A stretch of 64,000 bases of DNA, from the NCBI GenBank assembly GCA_022747635.1, contig JAKTNV010000006.1, positions 69,182,090 to 69,246,089 on the forward strand, in the 5' to 3' direction. How positions within the stretch are numbered: position 1 is the stretch's first letter; the number at the start of each line of letters is the position of its first letter. The stretch is from Hetaerina americana. Lineage: Eukaryota > Arthropoda > Insecta > Odonata > Calopterygidae. A model generated the notes under the pieces. The model saw only the letters and a program-made list of their open reading frames with translations, was not told the DNA's origin and searched no databases. Position numbers and translations under genes: made by a program. Below, in pieces: positions 1 through 13,440 of this stretch.

Positions 1-734
1 CGCGCAGAGGGATTCGGGTTATACGCATCGTGTCAAAGCACAAGGGTGTTATTTGAGGAATACTAAGGATTTGTACCGATTACGTAGTTCAATAAAAAAA
101 TTTAAATGAATTTAGTCCGACTACTTTTTTATCTTACCTTGTAATCTATAAAATAACTCTCAAATCTCAAAATGCAACATCTTTTGGGGAATATTGTTTA
201 TAAATAATGATGAAAAGTTTACTAATAAAACAAAAGCAATTTACGTGCGAACACTCAGACAGTGTTTTTAGCAAGATTATTTCGACAATACCTCTACAGC
301 TAATCCATTGAGTGCTCAACGAAAAGGCAAGTTCCTTAAGTTTTGAATCAGATTGAGTTATAGTGCAGTGAACCTATATCTAGCCTATTCAGCAAATAAC
401 TATCCTTCTCACGTTGCGCGCCTTAATTTACGATTATAAAGGCTCTTTGATTTTGCCGCACAAATTTCCAGGACGTGTAACCAATGTTCTGAACATATAA
501 CAAGTCACATAAGTTATTATTTGAAATATCCTAAGCCCAGGTTTTTCCCTAGGACAAAATGCAAAGACATCTTCGTGAAAGAAGAGACCCACGGAAAATT
601 GAGAGAGAAATTCCAATAGCTTAGGCAGTTCGGTGAACAAATCACCTCAATCATAACCCACTCCCCGCAAGCTCCGCAAAATATTTCCTTAGGCGCGTCC
701 ATTTGCTCCCCGTTCTTATTACGATTCGCCCTAA
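1..734. other. AT-rich stretch, nothing recognised
   Basis: I see no protein family, RNA gene or repeat signature on either strand. Short open frames on the minus strand around 434-747 overlap one another in different frames and show no recognisable motif, so I treat them as chance. Confidence 0.5.
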
Positions 735-1060
735 AGTGTTCCCACATTTTTCTCTCCCTAACCTTCCCCTAACTCCCTCCCACCTATTTCAGCCATTCTT
801 TCTCCACTCGACCACCCACTCCCTTCCCAATATCCACTTCCCCTCGCCGTCCTTTCACGAATTTGCATACCCTCCCGGCCTTTGTCCCGTGCCCTTCACT
901 CCATCCACATCTCCGAGAACACTCCACCACTCCACATTCTTTTCTTCACCAATACGAGATTCGACTTAGTACTCTTCCCTTTCGACTGCCCACATTTCCC
1001 CATAAGCAACTGCCTCTCCCGCATGACTCTACTGCCTTAAAGCTATCAGCCAAGCTAGGA
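735..1060. other. Pyrimidine-rich strand-asymmetric tract
   Basis: The + strand here is strongly enriched for C and T, with many CCCTCCC, TTCCC and CCACTCC runs, and is much richer in C than the surrounding AT-rich DNA. Open frames across it are low-complexity Pro/Ser/Leu/His strings created by the composition, not recognisable protein. Similar tracts recur near 9.0-9.6 and 36.86-37.4 kb, and as purine-rich mirror versions near 50 and 56 kb. Confidence 0.5.
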
Positions 1061-4000
1061 TGGTCTATTTGCTTTATACAATGTCTGTGCGTGGACGCAT
1101 GCACGATAACAGTATACTATAGACATATGTACGTATGAATATCTTGGCATTCATATAAAAAACTCACCAAGAATTTCCACGGAAAATAACTGGAAGTGTT
1201 GATTTCGATAGACTTGCCTTGAAATGGTTCTCAGCCATCTATCTGGTCCGGCTTGTCCAGTCAAAGTTAGAACTTGGTCCGAATTTAGTCATTCTCCCAT
1301 TGTTGTACTCAATTTTCATAAATATGAACGTCCAATTATGCTCATAGGAAACACAAACTATCGGCAATATGACAGAAACAGATAGATATCACTTGATTAC
1401 ACTAAAGATTCAAATTCTAATGACCTAGATTTCAAAACTTGGTGCCATCATCTTTGTCAGAGAACGGCGACAAGTTTTGAAACCTGGATGTTGAAAATTT
1501 AAATATTTAGTGGAATTAAAAGTTTCTTCTGGATGTCTCTGTTAAATTATAGAAAGTTGTGATTATCTTAGGTCAGAGAGGAAAGTTTTGCTGAGGTCCC
1601 ATTTAAATTTCATACATCACAGAAGGAACGAAACTCTATAAAAAACCGCCTTCAGCATATTGCCCGTGACAAATATACTTATTTAACTATACACCAAAAA
1701 TAAGGAAGTTTAATCAAAAAAATAAACCGACACGAAATTGAAAATTGGATTCGTGGAAATAAGTCATGCAGCATTCACGTTACTTCGCTGAATCACGCGG
1801 AGATTTTTTCATTCATGGTTCTCAGATCATATTATGCACAGATTCAACCCCAAGATACTTACTTTTCCTATCTCACGCGCATACTATATTTCCATTATAA
1901 AACCCGTTTTCAGATAAAAAATCATCTTTGAAAACATTCCTAATAACAACTTTTCATTTCTAAAATATCATTCCACGTCTTTACTATTCCCTCCACCATA
2001 CTTTCTAAACCCACAGCTTTCTAACTCCCACCAGCAACTTCCACTCTACTGCTCGTGCCCGTGGGCTGTTTATTTTTTATGGGCCCGAGGTTGGGCTGGA
2101 GAGGGGCAGGTGAAAGAGAATGGGACTGAGGGATCGTCAATGGCCAGTCGAGGGAAGACGTTTTCCCTCATTCTCTCCTTCAATCAACGCATATTACTTC
2201 CTCCGTCAAACTTTGCTTCTTCTTTTATTTTTCTCATTTGAGAAGCGTAAACGCATTTGCTTCCGGGCTGAACGGCAGATATTGAATCCATTTGGAGTGA
2301 TGGCGGATTTCCCGTCGTCGAATCTCGATGGGCAATCTGTTATGTTCATCTTGGGGATATTCGCCCGGCGTTTCATTATATCGTTTAAATTTCACCATGA
2401 AATACGTTCCCTGAGGGATTTCACTACTGATAATATATTCATCGCCCCGACATTTATTTGTTTGATATGCTAAAATAAATTATTGTACCTCCACATAAGC
2501 ATTCTCCTCATAGTAATTCAAAATTCACTAAACCGATTTCAATTGTCTAACTAGAACAATGAATTTTGTTGCAATGGCAATGATAATGTTGACAAATTGA
2601 CCATTTTAACTAAATTTCAGGGTTTCCAAATAATTTGTTCCAAACTTTGCCAGAAACTATCACAATTTAATAAAATGTGATAGTCATTTTTCCTTCATGC
2701 AATAGTCCCTTAACCTTTTCCAAGGAGTTCAACTTTTTACACAATTATTTAATGATTTTAAGTGCCTTTCATCCCCATTGTGATCTGTCCAATTTCTTCC
2801 CTTACTCACCTTATATTTTACGCACAACCACATGGATCCGTTGAACATAGATCAACTCATGTTCCCTACATGTTCTTGAACTCAATTACAATGGGGATAA
2901 ACTTCCAGATTTTCTTTCGCGCCTTCATTTATGACTGGTCTAATTTAGTGAAGCCTTATACTCGTCCAAAAACATTTCCTTTCTATGAGCTGTAGCATCC
3001 CTCTATCTTCGTAATTATCTATGTTCGTATCCTATTGAGTTGAGCATGAGCTAAAGGTTCATTAGAAAGTTTAAGATTAGTTTTCTCCTGTACTCTTACC
3101 TTTAGGGAGACGTAGAAGAAAGAAATACGAATTTTCTAATATTTTCTGTAAAACACCATTATCCACGTTTCAACTTGCATTTTGCTAAAATGGTACTTAA
3201 ATTTAGCGTAATTACTCATTAAAAAAGAAAAGTTAGAAAAATATTGATACACGCATAACTAAAAAACATTAAAATATTTTGGATACAATTTTTTATTAAG
3301 GCGTTCTCCTCAAGATTGAAAATATACGTCATTTTTTGGATTCATTTTATCATGTGAAATCATTTGTTTCAATTTTTACTACGAAATGACAATTTGTCCG
3401 CGCATTTATGAATTTAAGGTTTTAGTTTACGTGAAAAGCTAAGCGTGGGGTTTTCGCCATAGTGGTAAGAATTGAAACACAGGGGCATTAGTATTATAAT
3501 GTTATTATTGGTAATTTACCGGTTAAGGTGGGTATTGGATGGACAAAAACTACCGAAAAAATGTCTTGTCTCTCTTAACAAAACTTAAACCAACATGGTA
3601 CTCAAGTTATTGAAAATATAGTTACGCAATGCTGTCGACAAGCATATATTTACCAGGATTTCATTTTAAATTCTCATGACGAAGTACTTTAAATAATATC
3701 ATCGAAAAATACATTCCATAAGTGTCACAGCATATTATATTGTATGGAAGCTAGGTTATTTTAGAGCTAATTTTAATGGTAGAAAAATTTTTAAGAACAA
3801 CAAATACGAGTAAATTTCATGCAACGTATTTCTTGGAGGAGATGAATTATTTTTTTTGGCGAATTAATTTCAATTGAAAAATCTCACCGCTTCTGTTGTT
3901 TTTAATTACTGTATCAGACCACGTTCAAACTACCGACCTCTATTTTCTTTTCAAATTGAAAACATTAGTGACACTTGCACAAGGTTATCCTTAAAGTAAT

Positions 4001-4428
4001 ATTATTTCTTAGCAGAGAGGATGCATTTCAAATTTTATCCACTTACGTCGATGTTAAAAAATTATTATTAGTATTCCACGAATAATGATAACAAAAAAAA
4101 GATGTTATAGTTAAAACCAAATGTTATAGTTAAAAGATGGATGCAATAATTTGAAAACCTGAATTCTCTTATGTAGGTCTTATAATATTTCATCAAAAAT
4201 GTAAGCACACAAGTGTTTATTTCAAAGATAAAAAATATTTCGGTAGCATAAAACGGATTTTCCATTTCAGGAAGTATTTTCCAAAATAAAATTTCAAATT
4301 AAAAAATCACAAGCTGGGAAATTAGAATTCTACGAATTAGTTAGCTTAGCCATTGAAGTAATGGTTTTCGCACAGCTTCACTTCGAAAGATATGTCCAGA
4401 TATAAAAATCAGCCAAAAATATGATTAA
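1061..4428. other. Mostly AT-rich intergenic DNA, no gene recognised
   Basis: No recognisable coding or RNA feature. A small GC-richer patch at about 2040-2180 precedes an open frame of 117 codons at 2120-2473 (+) that shows no domain or low-complexity hallmark I know. Around 4100-4140 a short motif (GTTATAGTTAAAA) occurs twice about 20 bases apart. Confidence 0.4.
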
Positions 4429-4430
4429 TA

Positions 4431-5677
4431 AACGAGATTAGTCTTAAAAGTCCTCGGCCTTGCCCGTTCATTAGCATCTCACTCACATAATGTTTTTTCA
4501 TCGTGCTGACACAACTGTGGGTGCGCACCAAGTGCATTTGCAAGCCTGTTCCAGTTCGCTGTGGGCATTCATTCGAATCTGGTGCAGTGAGTGTGTTGCT
4601 AGAAATTGTAAAGATCGACCATCGTGCAGTGATAAAATTCTTCGTAATAGAAGGTTTCATGCCAACCAATACTTATTCGAAAATGGTTCATGTGTATAGG
4701 GGTCTCTTCTCCTTCAATTACCACCGTGAAAAAATTGGCGGCCGAGTTTGAACGCGACCGTGAAAGCCACCAAGATGATGCGCACAAAGGATGTCCGAAT
4801 AGTGGAACCACAAGAGAAATCATCGAAAAGGTGAACATTATGATTATGGAAGATCAGCATATGATAGTATGTGAAATTGCTAATACTCTAAGGACATTAA
4901 AAGAATGCTTTGGCAACATATTGTACGAGGTACATGGCTAGGCTTTGCTCAAGATGGGTCCCGAACCTTTACACTGAGGATCAAAAACAAATTCAGATGT
5001 CACTTTACAAACTGCTTGGCGCGCACTCCGAAAACCAAAAGTGATTATCTGCGTCAATATGCAGCAATGAATGAAAAATGGATTTGTTTTTACACACCAG
5101 GATCTGAATAACTACCCATGCAGTTGCTAGAGGCCGGTTCTTCAGGTCAGAAGGAGGCGAAGACAGTGGCGGGAAAAATCATGGCGTCGGTTTTTGGGCG
5201 TCGATTATCTTTAAAACTTAAAATAATAACTAGGGAGTACTATTCCAACGTTGAACAAAACTGGACGGAAAATTTGTGAAAGTAGACTTTGCGGAAGAAA
5301 AAAACCGTTTTTCATCAGGACAATGCACCTGCTCATTGAAGTGCCATGCCGATGGGAGAATTGAGGGTTTGCCCTGTGAAGAGCTGGAACATCCAGCCTT
5401 TTCTCCGGATTTTGCTACCTCGAACTTCCAACTCTACCGAAAACTCAAAAGTTTACTCTCTGGTAAGGGTTTTTTGTACCATCAAAAAGCAATTGCGGCT
5501 GTGGACGAGTACTTCGCAGCATTTACAAAAGAACACTACAGAGGCAGGATAATGGAGTTGAAACATCGCTGGGTAAAATGCATTTATATTAAAGGCAAGT
5601 ATGACGATAAATGAAACTTTTTTAAAATCATAAATTGTCATTTTTATCACCATGCTGAGATTTCAGACCACCCTCGT
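4431..5677 (+). mobile_element. Decayed mariner DNA transposon
   Basis: A mariner copy of about 1.25 kb flanked by TA. The left terminal repeat (from 4431, ACGAGATTAGTCTTAAA) and the reverse complement of the right one (ending 5677, ACGAGGGTGGTCTGAAA) agree at 13 of 17 positions. The transposase remnants inside run in the matching orientation. Mariners move by cut and paste into TA dinucleotides, using an encoded DDD transposase. Both ends are visible, so this is a full-length copy, but old: the reading frame is broken repeatedly and the terminal repeats have diverged. Confidence 0.85.
4599..5614 (+). pseudogene. Mariner transposase pseudogene (DDD-type)
   Basis: Family-typical segments appear in order but in different frames. 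First comes an N-terminal helix-turn-helix region from about 4608 (HRAVIKFFVIEG). Next is ITTVKKLAAEFERDRES with DDAHKGCPNS (4705-4800), then EIIEKVNIMIMEDQ and EIANTLRTLKE (4818-4910). The central MNEKWICFYTPGSE follows near 5070-5110; the family's first catalytic Asp normally lies in an M/VDETWI motif, and here that position reads N, so it appears lost. A shifted segment resembles the catalytic FHQDNAPAH motif (about 5311-5335). Last come HPAFSPDFATSNFQLYRKLKS and the C-terminal VKCIYIKGKYDDK, ending at the stop at 5612-5614. Frameshifts and in-frame stops make it non-functional. Protein-family style is irritans-like mariner, inferred from memory of the motifs. Confidence 0.85.
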
Positions 5678-5678
5678 A

Positions 5679-6760
5679 TTACAGAAAAAAGGAGAAATTT
5701 TGGTGCCCCAAAATGGAAATATAATTTTTATAATTTATTTAAAACATAAAATCAAATGCATACTTTATGATCATAATCACCTGCAATGCTGAATTTGTGG
5801 AAATAAAAACATAATGAAATATATGAATTTTAATGACGTTGTAAATATTTCAAAAATTACATCATGAGTTTGGTAAAAATACTTCTAGGAAGTAAAATGA
5901 TTTTTTTAAATTTAGCGCTCATTAAAATATCTGTTTTTATGAAATTAATACTTGGAACCCTTTGCACCTAAAGTTAGTAATTTCCAAGAACCCTTTTTGA
6001 ATATCTCCGCTATTACATAAACTCTTTATTAATGCTGAATTGAAAATAGTATTTCACTGTCACAACAGTGTTTCCTTTTAGCAAATTTTTGAGCATTATC
6101 ACTCATTTTTTTAGCAGTGATGATTAACATTTTTTCTTTATTTACCACATTAATTAAAAAGATTGAGTGACAAAGGCTGAAAATCATTAATTCACTGAGG
6201 AATTCAGACAAGAAGTTTTAACTATATTCACTTCAACAAACATTTCAGGGAACTGAAATCCACAATATCGCTGAAACATAATTCCCAGAGTGAATCAAAA
6301 AGATCAAATGTAACTGTCAGCCCCAAATTTGGGAAAATGTTTTACCGTTTATCGTTACCCAATAAATATTTTCCAATAATTTAAGCTTTCAAAAATAACT
6401 CGACACAACGGCAGAGCGACATTTTCAAAAATCACCTGTCAGTTGCTCAACTTTCTTTAAATAGATTTTTTCTTTAATGAGTTAACGAATGCGACACTCC
6501 ACGTACCCTAACGGAGGCTACAACGGGTTGAACAACACGCGACCTCAAAAACTCAGGATTCGTGAGGTAGTTCTAAAAAAAGAAGTCCGTAAAAATCGGC
6601 GCGCAACTCAAAACGACGGCCACAGTGTATATTCCAGGGACACTAGATGAGAAACACCTACTATGACAATAAAAAAAAATATTTACCTACTGCTGACCTC
6701 GGGGGAAAGAAAAAACCAGCCTTAAAAACAACAATATATAGCTTACGACTCTCCTTTTTT
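5679..6760. other. AT-rich DNA, nothing recognised
   Basis: No coding motif, tRNA-like structure or terminal repeat seen. Composition is uniformly AT-rich with homopolymer A/T runs. Confidence 0.5.
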
Positions 6761-7480
6761 CCCCCCTTATGTATTCCCGGCACGCGCCACGGAAATGTTA
6801 CGCGAAAAATCTCGCCAGTCCACTTCCCCGGGAAAAAAATAACAAAATAACAAAGGACAGACGCGGTGTGACCACTAAAAGGTAAACGAAGGGAGGAGTG
6901 AGAGAGAGATGGAGAGATGGTGAGGGGGCTAAGGGTTAGGGTGGGTGGAAAGGGACGGAGAGACGTGAAGACTAACTTCATTTCCTACCCTCCCCTCCTC
7001 CCTACCTTCCATGATTTAAGATATGATGTATCTTTCGGGCCTCGGGCGGCCAGGGACCGACCTAACGGAGGGAGAGAGAGACTCAGGGGGTTACAAATGA
7101 CCATTCCTTATTTCAAATTTGGTTTATGATGGATTGCGGAAGATGGCGTCTGCTAAAAGGTACCAGGATGGAGGGAAGGAAGGGGAAGTGTGGTGAGCGG
7201 AGAAGGATGAGTGGGGAAGGGATGGGGACGTGGACGTCGTGTCTCGCTCCTGATATCTCGCTTCCTCCCTGCCCGCCACCGCGACCACACTGCCAGGGAC
7301 GTCACGCTCTTTTTTTATACGCGCACACCTCGATTATCTCCGTCTAACGTCTTAACCGTACTCAATTCCCCAAGCTCCCTTCCCGTACCTCCTGGGCGAT
7401 GGCGAACTTCCCATGAGGGAAGTGTCCATCCCCCAAATACCACTGCCAACCCCCTCCCCCAAACAACACACTAGTGTCAG
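6761..7480. other. GC-richer strand-asymmetric block
   Basis: A purine-rich part (about 6885-7220, with GGGAGGAG, GAGAGAGAGA and GGGAAGGG runs) passes into a pyrimidine-rich, CpG-containing part (about 7225-7480). The switch of purine strand near 7220 is notable. Open frames across it are low-complexity and run in several overlapping frames, so no protein is called. Confidence 0.4.
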
Positions 7481-8990
7481 GCTTGTATAAATAAGAGAAT
7501 GTGTGTCTTACTTACTTAGGCTCGAGATCCGTAATGCTGACGTCATCCCTACGACCGGGTAACGTGACCGATGAAACACAACATATTTTTTATATTTATG
7601 TAAAAGAGCAAATATGCTTGAACATGCTTTTCACGTCCCCATGCATAATAATCTTCGAGATTAGCGTTGATAAATGAACTCTTTCGTGGATCATCTAAAA
7701 TATAGCGATGGTTTCCAAGCAGATCTATGATCCGAGAGCATTTGAAAAAAGGGTAAATTGCGAATATAGGTAGTAAAATATAGTAGTAAATACTATTTTT
7801 TATTCATATCATCTACGTTATTATGATTATACATGAATAGGTAAACCAGAGACTTCTATTGTTCTTTACCATTTTATGGCACAAAGTATCTGATAATATA
7901 TGGATCTAAAAGTTTCCTCCAACTTAGCATAAAAGTAAAGTAGCAACCAAGGAATTATAATTCCTATGAATGTCTTTCAATATTAAAAAGGTGATTGTCA
8001 AACTCTATGATATCAAATGTTAAATAATGAATCTCATGAATCAATAGATAAGGGATATTACAGTAAAAACTGAGCCTTGTAAATATCCCGTGCGTGAAAA
8101 TTTCAAATTGATAATATCGCCAAAATCAGTTTTACACAAAAATATCTAAATGGGGGCATAAATAACATCCAGGCATCTTTAATATTTCAATAACTACATG
8201 CGCAACATTCATTTGTTATTTTATACTATCCAAACGCTATTCATTAGAAAGACAAAATGCCATTATGCTGAAAGAAATTAATGCCAGCTTATTACTATCC
8301 ATGCACAGGGGATGTTTTTTTCACTTCCGGTAATCAATTACTGATTTTGGTCAATATTCTGCGACACTTCTGCTGAAAATGAGTGGAAATTTCGCAGTAA
8401 TGTTTTTCTATCAAATATTTTCCCCTAAAAATCCATTGATTACTATTTAGAAAACAACATTTCATATACAAAATTAAAATTAACAATTACACAAATTAAA
8501 TTAACGTGAACATCTCAACGTTTTTTTCATGAATATAACCATTTACAAATTTATAAAATTGGCCTATATTTTCAAATTTTTACTTCGTTGAACACATTCT
8601 TTTGTTCCAAACATGATTATACGCCAATTTAAATTGTAAATTGGACACTATGAATGGATTTAATTCCGCAAAAGAAACCGAATACTGAGAAGCCTAGTAT
8701 TCTCGTGGCTCTAAGTCAACCCCTTTGAATCAAGCTAAGTATAAAAGTTCGTTACCATATCACATGCGATCTGAGCAGGGTGTCTCACAGTACGCTTGAT
8801 TCGCAATCTCTGGCAATTTCGCAGAAACCGTTCGGCTCCGGGGATCACTTTAAGTGACCAAAATGGATACCGTAAATCAGGGTCCTTTAATTACGGAATT
8901 CCTATGACGGCGTATCCTTAGCTTTCGACGAAATCAGTAATGCAAGGATCACTTTCATCTTGGTGCCTGAATCACCTTAACCCTTCCACA
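7481..8990. other. AT-rich DNA, nothing recognised
   Basis: No ORF with recognisable content and no repeat signature seen. The last 250 bases are somewhat richer in G and C. Confidence 0.5.
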
Positions 8991-9620
8991 CTCGAACTCC
9001 TCCCCTTCCCCACCCTCACCAGAAACTCCCAAGCGATTCGCTAAATTCCTTACCTTTCTCAGGCAAAATCCGCGAGCATTTGCATAAAACGTATCTACCC
9101 ACCCCTTCCGCCATTTCCACTTATACCCCTGCCGACGTCCAATCCCTCCTTAAAATGCATTCTGAATATAAATCCAGCCTCCCTCTCTCCGCCTCCCCTC
9201 CCCCAGTTTCCTTCCAATTGAATCCATCCATTCAAGGAAGTGGAGAAATTATCGTTAGCTTTCCCGTTCGGCACCAGGGCGGCGACACGAGGTAGGAGGC
9301 CCTTTTTTTTCTTCCACTGCCTTTAAAGGGGATCGCCCTGCCGGAATGGTCACAAAATTTTCCGCAGAGGGTGGCGCCGCTAATTCCGGCGCCCTCTACT
9401 CCTTCCCATCTTCTTGCTGCGATACCCTTCAAACCTAATTCTTCCTCCGCCTCTCCCTCAAGGAAGGAGCTCCTTCGTAATACAGTTGGCGCAGACATTG
9501 ATTTTGATCTCTCACTCCTGCAACGCCACAACTTCTTAATCATACTCATTCCACTCCCTCAATGGGATTTTCCATTTCCCTTCTCTTTACTTCCCTCCAA
9601 CATACTATATTTCTAATTCT
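8991..9620. other. Pyrimidine-rich strand-asymmetric block
   Basis: The + strand is dominated by C/T runs (CCCTTCC, CTCCCTC) apart from a mixed segment at about 9225-9390. Overlapping open frames on both strands (such as 9232-9549 minus and 9371-9616 plus) are compositional shadows. No protein motif is recognised. Confidence 0.45.
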
Positions 9621-12600
9621 ATGTTACTCTCCTCCTTGTGCTGAGATATCTTATGAATTCTCAAATTAAAACTCCCGTGACGGGATCCCGGGCTGCCATA
9701 TATTATTCTCGCTTCATAACGAACTTCACCATTAATTTATTTTCGCATGGCAATACGGGCCCATATCAAAAGGTAACCTCCTTCAAATCAATGCTTTAAC
9801 TCAATTCTCATGAGAACTAAGAAGTTTTACATATAATATCACTTAATTGGTAGACAGGAACATAATACTTCAGAATCTTTCGCTCCATAACGCGGATGTA
9901 ATCCAGAATATTACCATACGTCTTCGCGAAAAGGAAGCTTATACGAAATAGAAAGCATATTCCATGGAAACATTTTGTTCGATCACGTAAATAATTTTCT
10001 TGACTGATTTGTTGTCCAAGATCAAGCATTTTCATTCTGATAAAACAAATAAAAAATGTACAAATAAATAAAAAATTTAGAATATATCCAGTTTTCATTT
10101 AATTTTGTTCAAACGAAGAGAATATTAATATTTTTTCACTGGGCTAAACATTTCATAACAGGAGGGAAAAAGTTAATTTAGATATATTTCGACGTGCCCT
10201 TTAAGGAAGATGCTGACCTCGATTTTGATTCAGCACCAATGGTCCTCTATTTCACATCGCTCACCTTCTCTACAGCTCGTTAAAACTGCTATATATATAC
10301 TTTGTCATGACACAAGCCAACGCACGTCATTACTATCATGAATTAAAATAAGTATATTTCATCTTTCAATTTTTAGCCAAATACCTGGCCACAGTTTGAT
10401 GGATGGGTCAGAATCAATCTTTGGCGATCTATTCTTTATTTAAACTAATAATTGTATAAGTACATAGCATTTGAATAAATTATTTTTTATAATTTTATCA
10501 AAATTTATTTATGAAGAGGCCTTTACAGTATTTACCTATCATCCAAACGGTGGTTTAATTCTTCAAGGAAAAACACTTTTAAATCACTTACTCAATCGAA
10601 CTTAAAATAAAAATAATCTAATGTATGTTTGTACTTGGTCATATCTGACGTCCTTGTTTCGGCTCATCTAGCATGTGATAGCAATTAAAATTGCAACTAC
10701 TCTCTCTCTCTCTGTTTATTTTCCTCGGCAATCGCGTAATCACAATTTCCCTTAAATTCGTGTCCTGCAAAGAAATCCGTCTTTCCCTCCACCTTCTATT
10801 AACTCAGTTACTACTTAGACCTCAAACGCTTACTTTATTGAGGGACAAAGTTCGAAGTGCTTTCCAAATATTTTGAAAAAAAATCACTAAAGGCAATATT
10901 CTAAGAGCATTATTTTAACTTGACTTCATGCCGTGATTATGAAATCTAAGCGGGACAGAGATTCGGGAAATACCTCACCAGTGTCTCCACCGGAATTCAT
11001 CTACTCACACCTCGGAATCAGTTGAAAAGATGCTGCTACGAACAAAGGTAATATTACAACTGGATGGAAAATCATAATGGAGTTAGCTAACCCACTTCCG
11101 GTTCAAATAATCCTCGACAGGTGAAACCATATATCATACAGTAACATTAATGCGTCTCTTGGCCTCACAACTTAGTTTACATTCCACGAGGAACTCCATG
11201 GAGAGATGCGAATGAGGAGAGCATATTGCAAATCGTTTCGCTCATTCAGGGGGATTACACAAATTTCCTTAGATCCTAATTTATCTTGCCATACAAAGAG
11301 AGCTTTATTTAACTAAATGTTCTCCACCATGCATAAAATCCCTTTCCGATTCACTACCTATCCATGTATTTTTATTGTGGACCATTACACCATTTCATCA
11401 ACTCACATTTTCTTTTAATATTTTAAGACACTCGATTAGCGTGTAAGAATTCGTCGATTAAATATGAGAGAATTATATCATTTAAAGGACTTATTTTTTT
11501 ATATTTACTGAGATTGGTATTTGCGCAGAAGTATATTTTCTATTTGAAATATGATTGGGGATTACCTTTAAATTCTCTCCTGCTGCACGAAGCAAACATA
11601 TTATTGGCATCCATGCTTTCTTCGTTATCTCGTATTACCTACTTCATGCCTGTAAGAGAGGTGTGTGGGTGATAACTAATCCTCATTCTTCACATAGCTT
11701 CTTGCACTTCTCCAGCCATAATTATAATCATCCATTTGCCTTCTCCTCCATCCTGACCACAAAATTAATCTTTCTTTGCAAGAAATTTTAAAAAAAGTTT
11801 GCACCAGTTGAGGATAACCTGTTTCCAGACATATAAGGTATTATATTGTTCAGTTCAAAGCTTAAACTTCAAAAATGTTCCTTTTACTCGAAGACTCCAT
11901 AACAATTTATTTACTTTTTAATGCTATCATTTTTATTTTAAGCCGTTACTTCTCCTTACAGCCTAAGTCCTCCGGTCTCGTCGATAACAAAAACATTATA
12001 ACTATCGTAATTGTACACAAACTATATGAAAGCCCGTTGTTTTAACGTTAAGCTCCTGTAACTCTCAGTGATTTTAGTGTTATATTATTGTGGATTTGCC
12101 TAATCCTATTATTTTTATCTATACCATGCAAACGCAAATAATATATTATGCGAAAATATTGTCATAACGTACTTCGTAATTAAATGTAGGTAGTCCAATT
12201 TGACAATGATTTCCACCTAAATATCTAAATTATCTTACCACAGAAACTTATGTAATACTAAATATTAAATGAAGTGTTTATTTAATATTTATGAAATCAT
12301 GCAAGATTAGTAATCCTAACATTTCTAAAGCCCAAATTTAAGAAATTAAAACCGAAGTAGTGAGATAAATCTTTGTATCTTTGTTGAAAAAAGAAAGAAA
12401 TTATGAAATAAAAAGATACACAAATACCGTGAATATATGAAGAAATATCTCTCAAAAACCTTCATAAAATGCACCTGAACCTAAGGTTTCTATAGTGGCA
12501 AAACAATTGAGAGATCTTTATGTGACAACTATTTATTTGAGAGATGTCAAATCTCGATCAACCTAAATAAGAAGAATTGGAACCTTTACATTCAAAAGTG

Positions 12601-13078
12601 AAGACAGCGCGCATCTGAATATCAGGATCTGGCAAAACATATTTAGCATTAAAAAATGCCACAAGTGAAACAAAACAAAGGAAGATTATAAGCAGTGTCA
12701 ATATCAACGAAATTGCATAAGCTGAAGATGAATTTATTTAGTAAAGGAAAGAAAAAGATGGAAACAAAAATCTACCCACCGCGGTAAAAGAAATTTTTAA
12801 TTGAGAAAAGACAAGTAAATGCTCACGAAGTTCATTCCAAATGCCTGAATACCAAAGATGAGACAAGGAGCAAAAATAGGAGTACCTCTTCAAGAAGCTG
12901 AAGAAGAAATACGGAATACAGTTTTCAATTAGGAGATATCGGAGCGAATAAAGTGGACTGATGCTCAAAGGGATCTAAAACCTTTCAAATTACTTTAAAA
13001 ATGAAAAGGAAATATTCGGGCAACTGTGAGTAAAGGAGAGGAAATTTTTGTTAGAAATATTTTAAGGCACATTGGTTG
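9621..13078. other. Mostly AT-rich intergenic DNA, no gene recognised
   Basis: No family-level signal on either strand. From about 12380 the + strand becomes purine-rich, and this continues across the retrotransposon leader relic at 13079. That is compatible with very old retrotransposon-derived sequence, but I could not align it. Confidence 0.4.
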
Positions 13079-13440
13079 GCCCCCTCTCTATTGACCACAC
13101 CTTTGATGTGGTGGCATTACTATTTGAATGACCCTTAGCACTGCACTTGGGCTTCGAGCTACATAAGTGAAGTGATGATTGCTCCTAGAAGGGTCACTCA
13201 CTCCGAGAAGATGGAAGAGTAGGAAGGGTACGAAAGGTACTCCACGCAGCGCCTTCTCCAAGGCGAGGCAGCTGCAAAGGCGTCCGACAAAAGTAGGGCA
13301 GCTATTTGAGTGATGGGATCCCGTGCAAAGTACTATTTATCAAAACAAATCAATATCACCACGGCACTTCTCCCAGGAAATAAAATAAACTGAAGCAAAG
13401 AGTTAATAAATTCTGAGAACTACGGGACTCGGCGCATATG
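13079..13440 (+). mobile_element. Relic of RTE-like retrotransposon 5' leader
   Basis: This stretch parallels the leader of the intact retrotransposon (57747-58085) throughout, in the same order. Shared blocks include the opening C-rich GACC/GACTAC segment followed by a GTGGTGG motif, ATTGCTCCT plus AGGGTCAC, and AGTCCACGCAGCG versus ACTCCACGCAGCG. Also shared are GAGGCGGCTGCAA versus GAGGCAGCTGCAA, AGTGATGG, and finally ACCACGGGGCTCGG versus ACTACGGGACTCGG. Many substitutions and small indels separate the two, so this is an old insertion of the same family. Confidence 0.85.
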
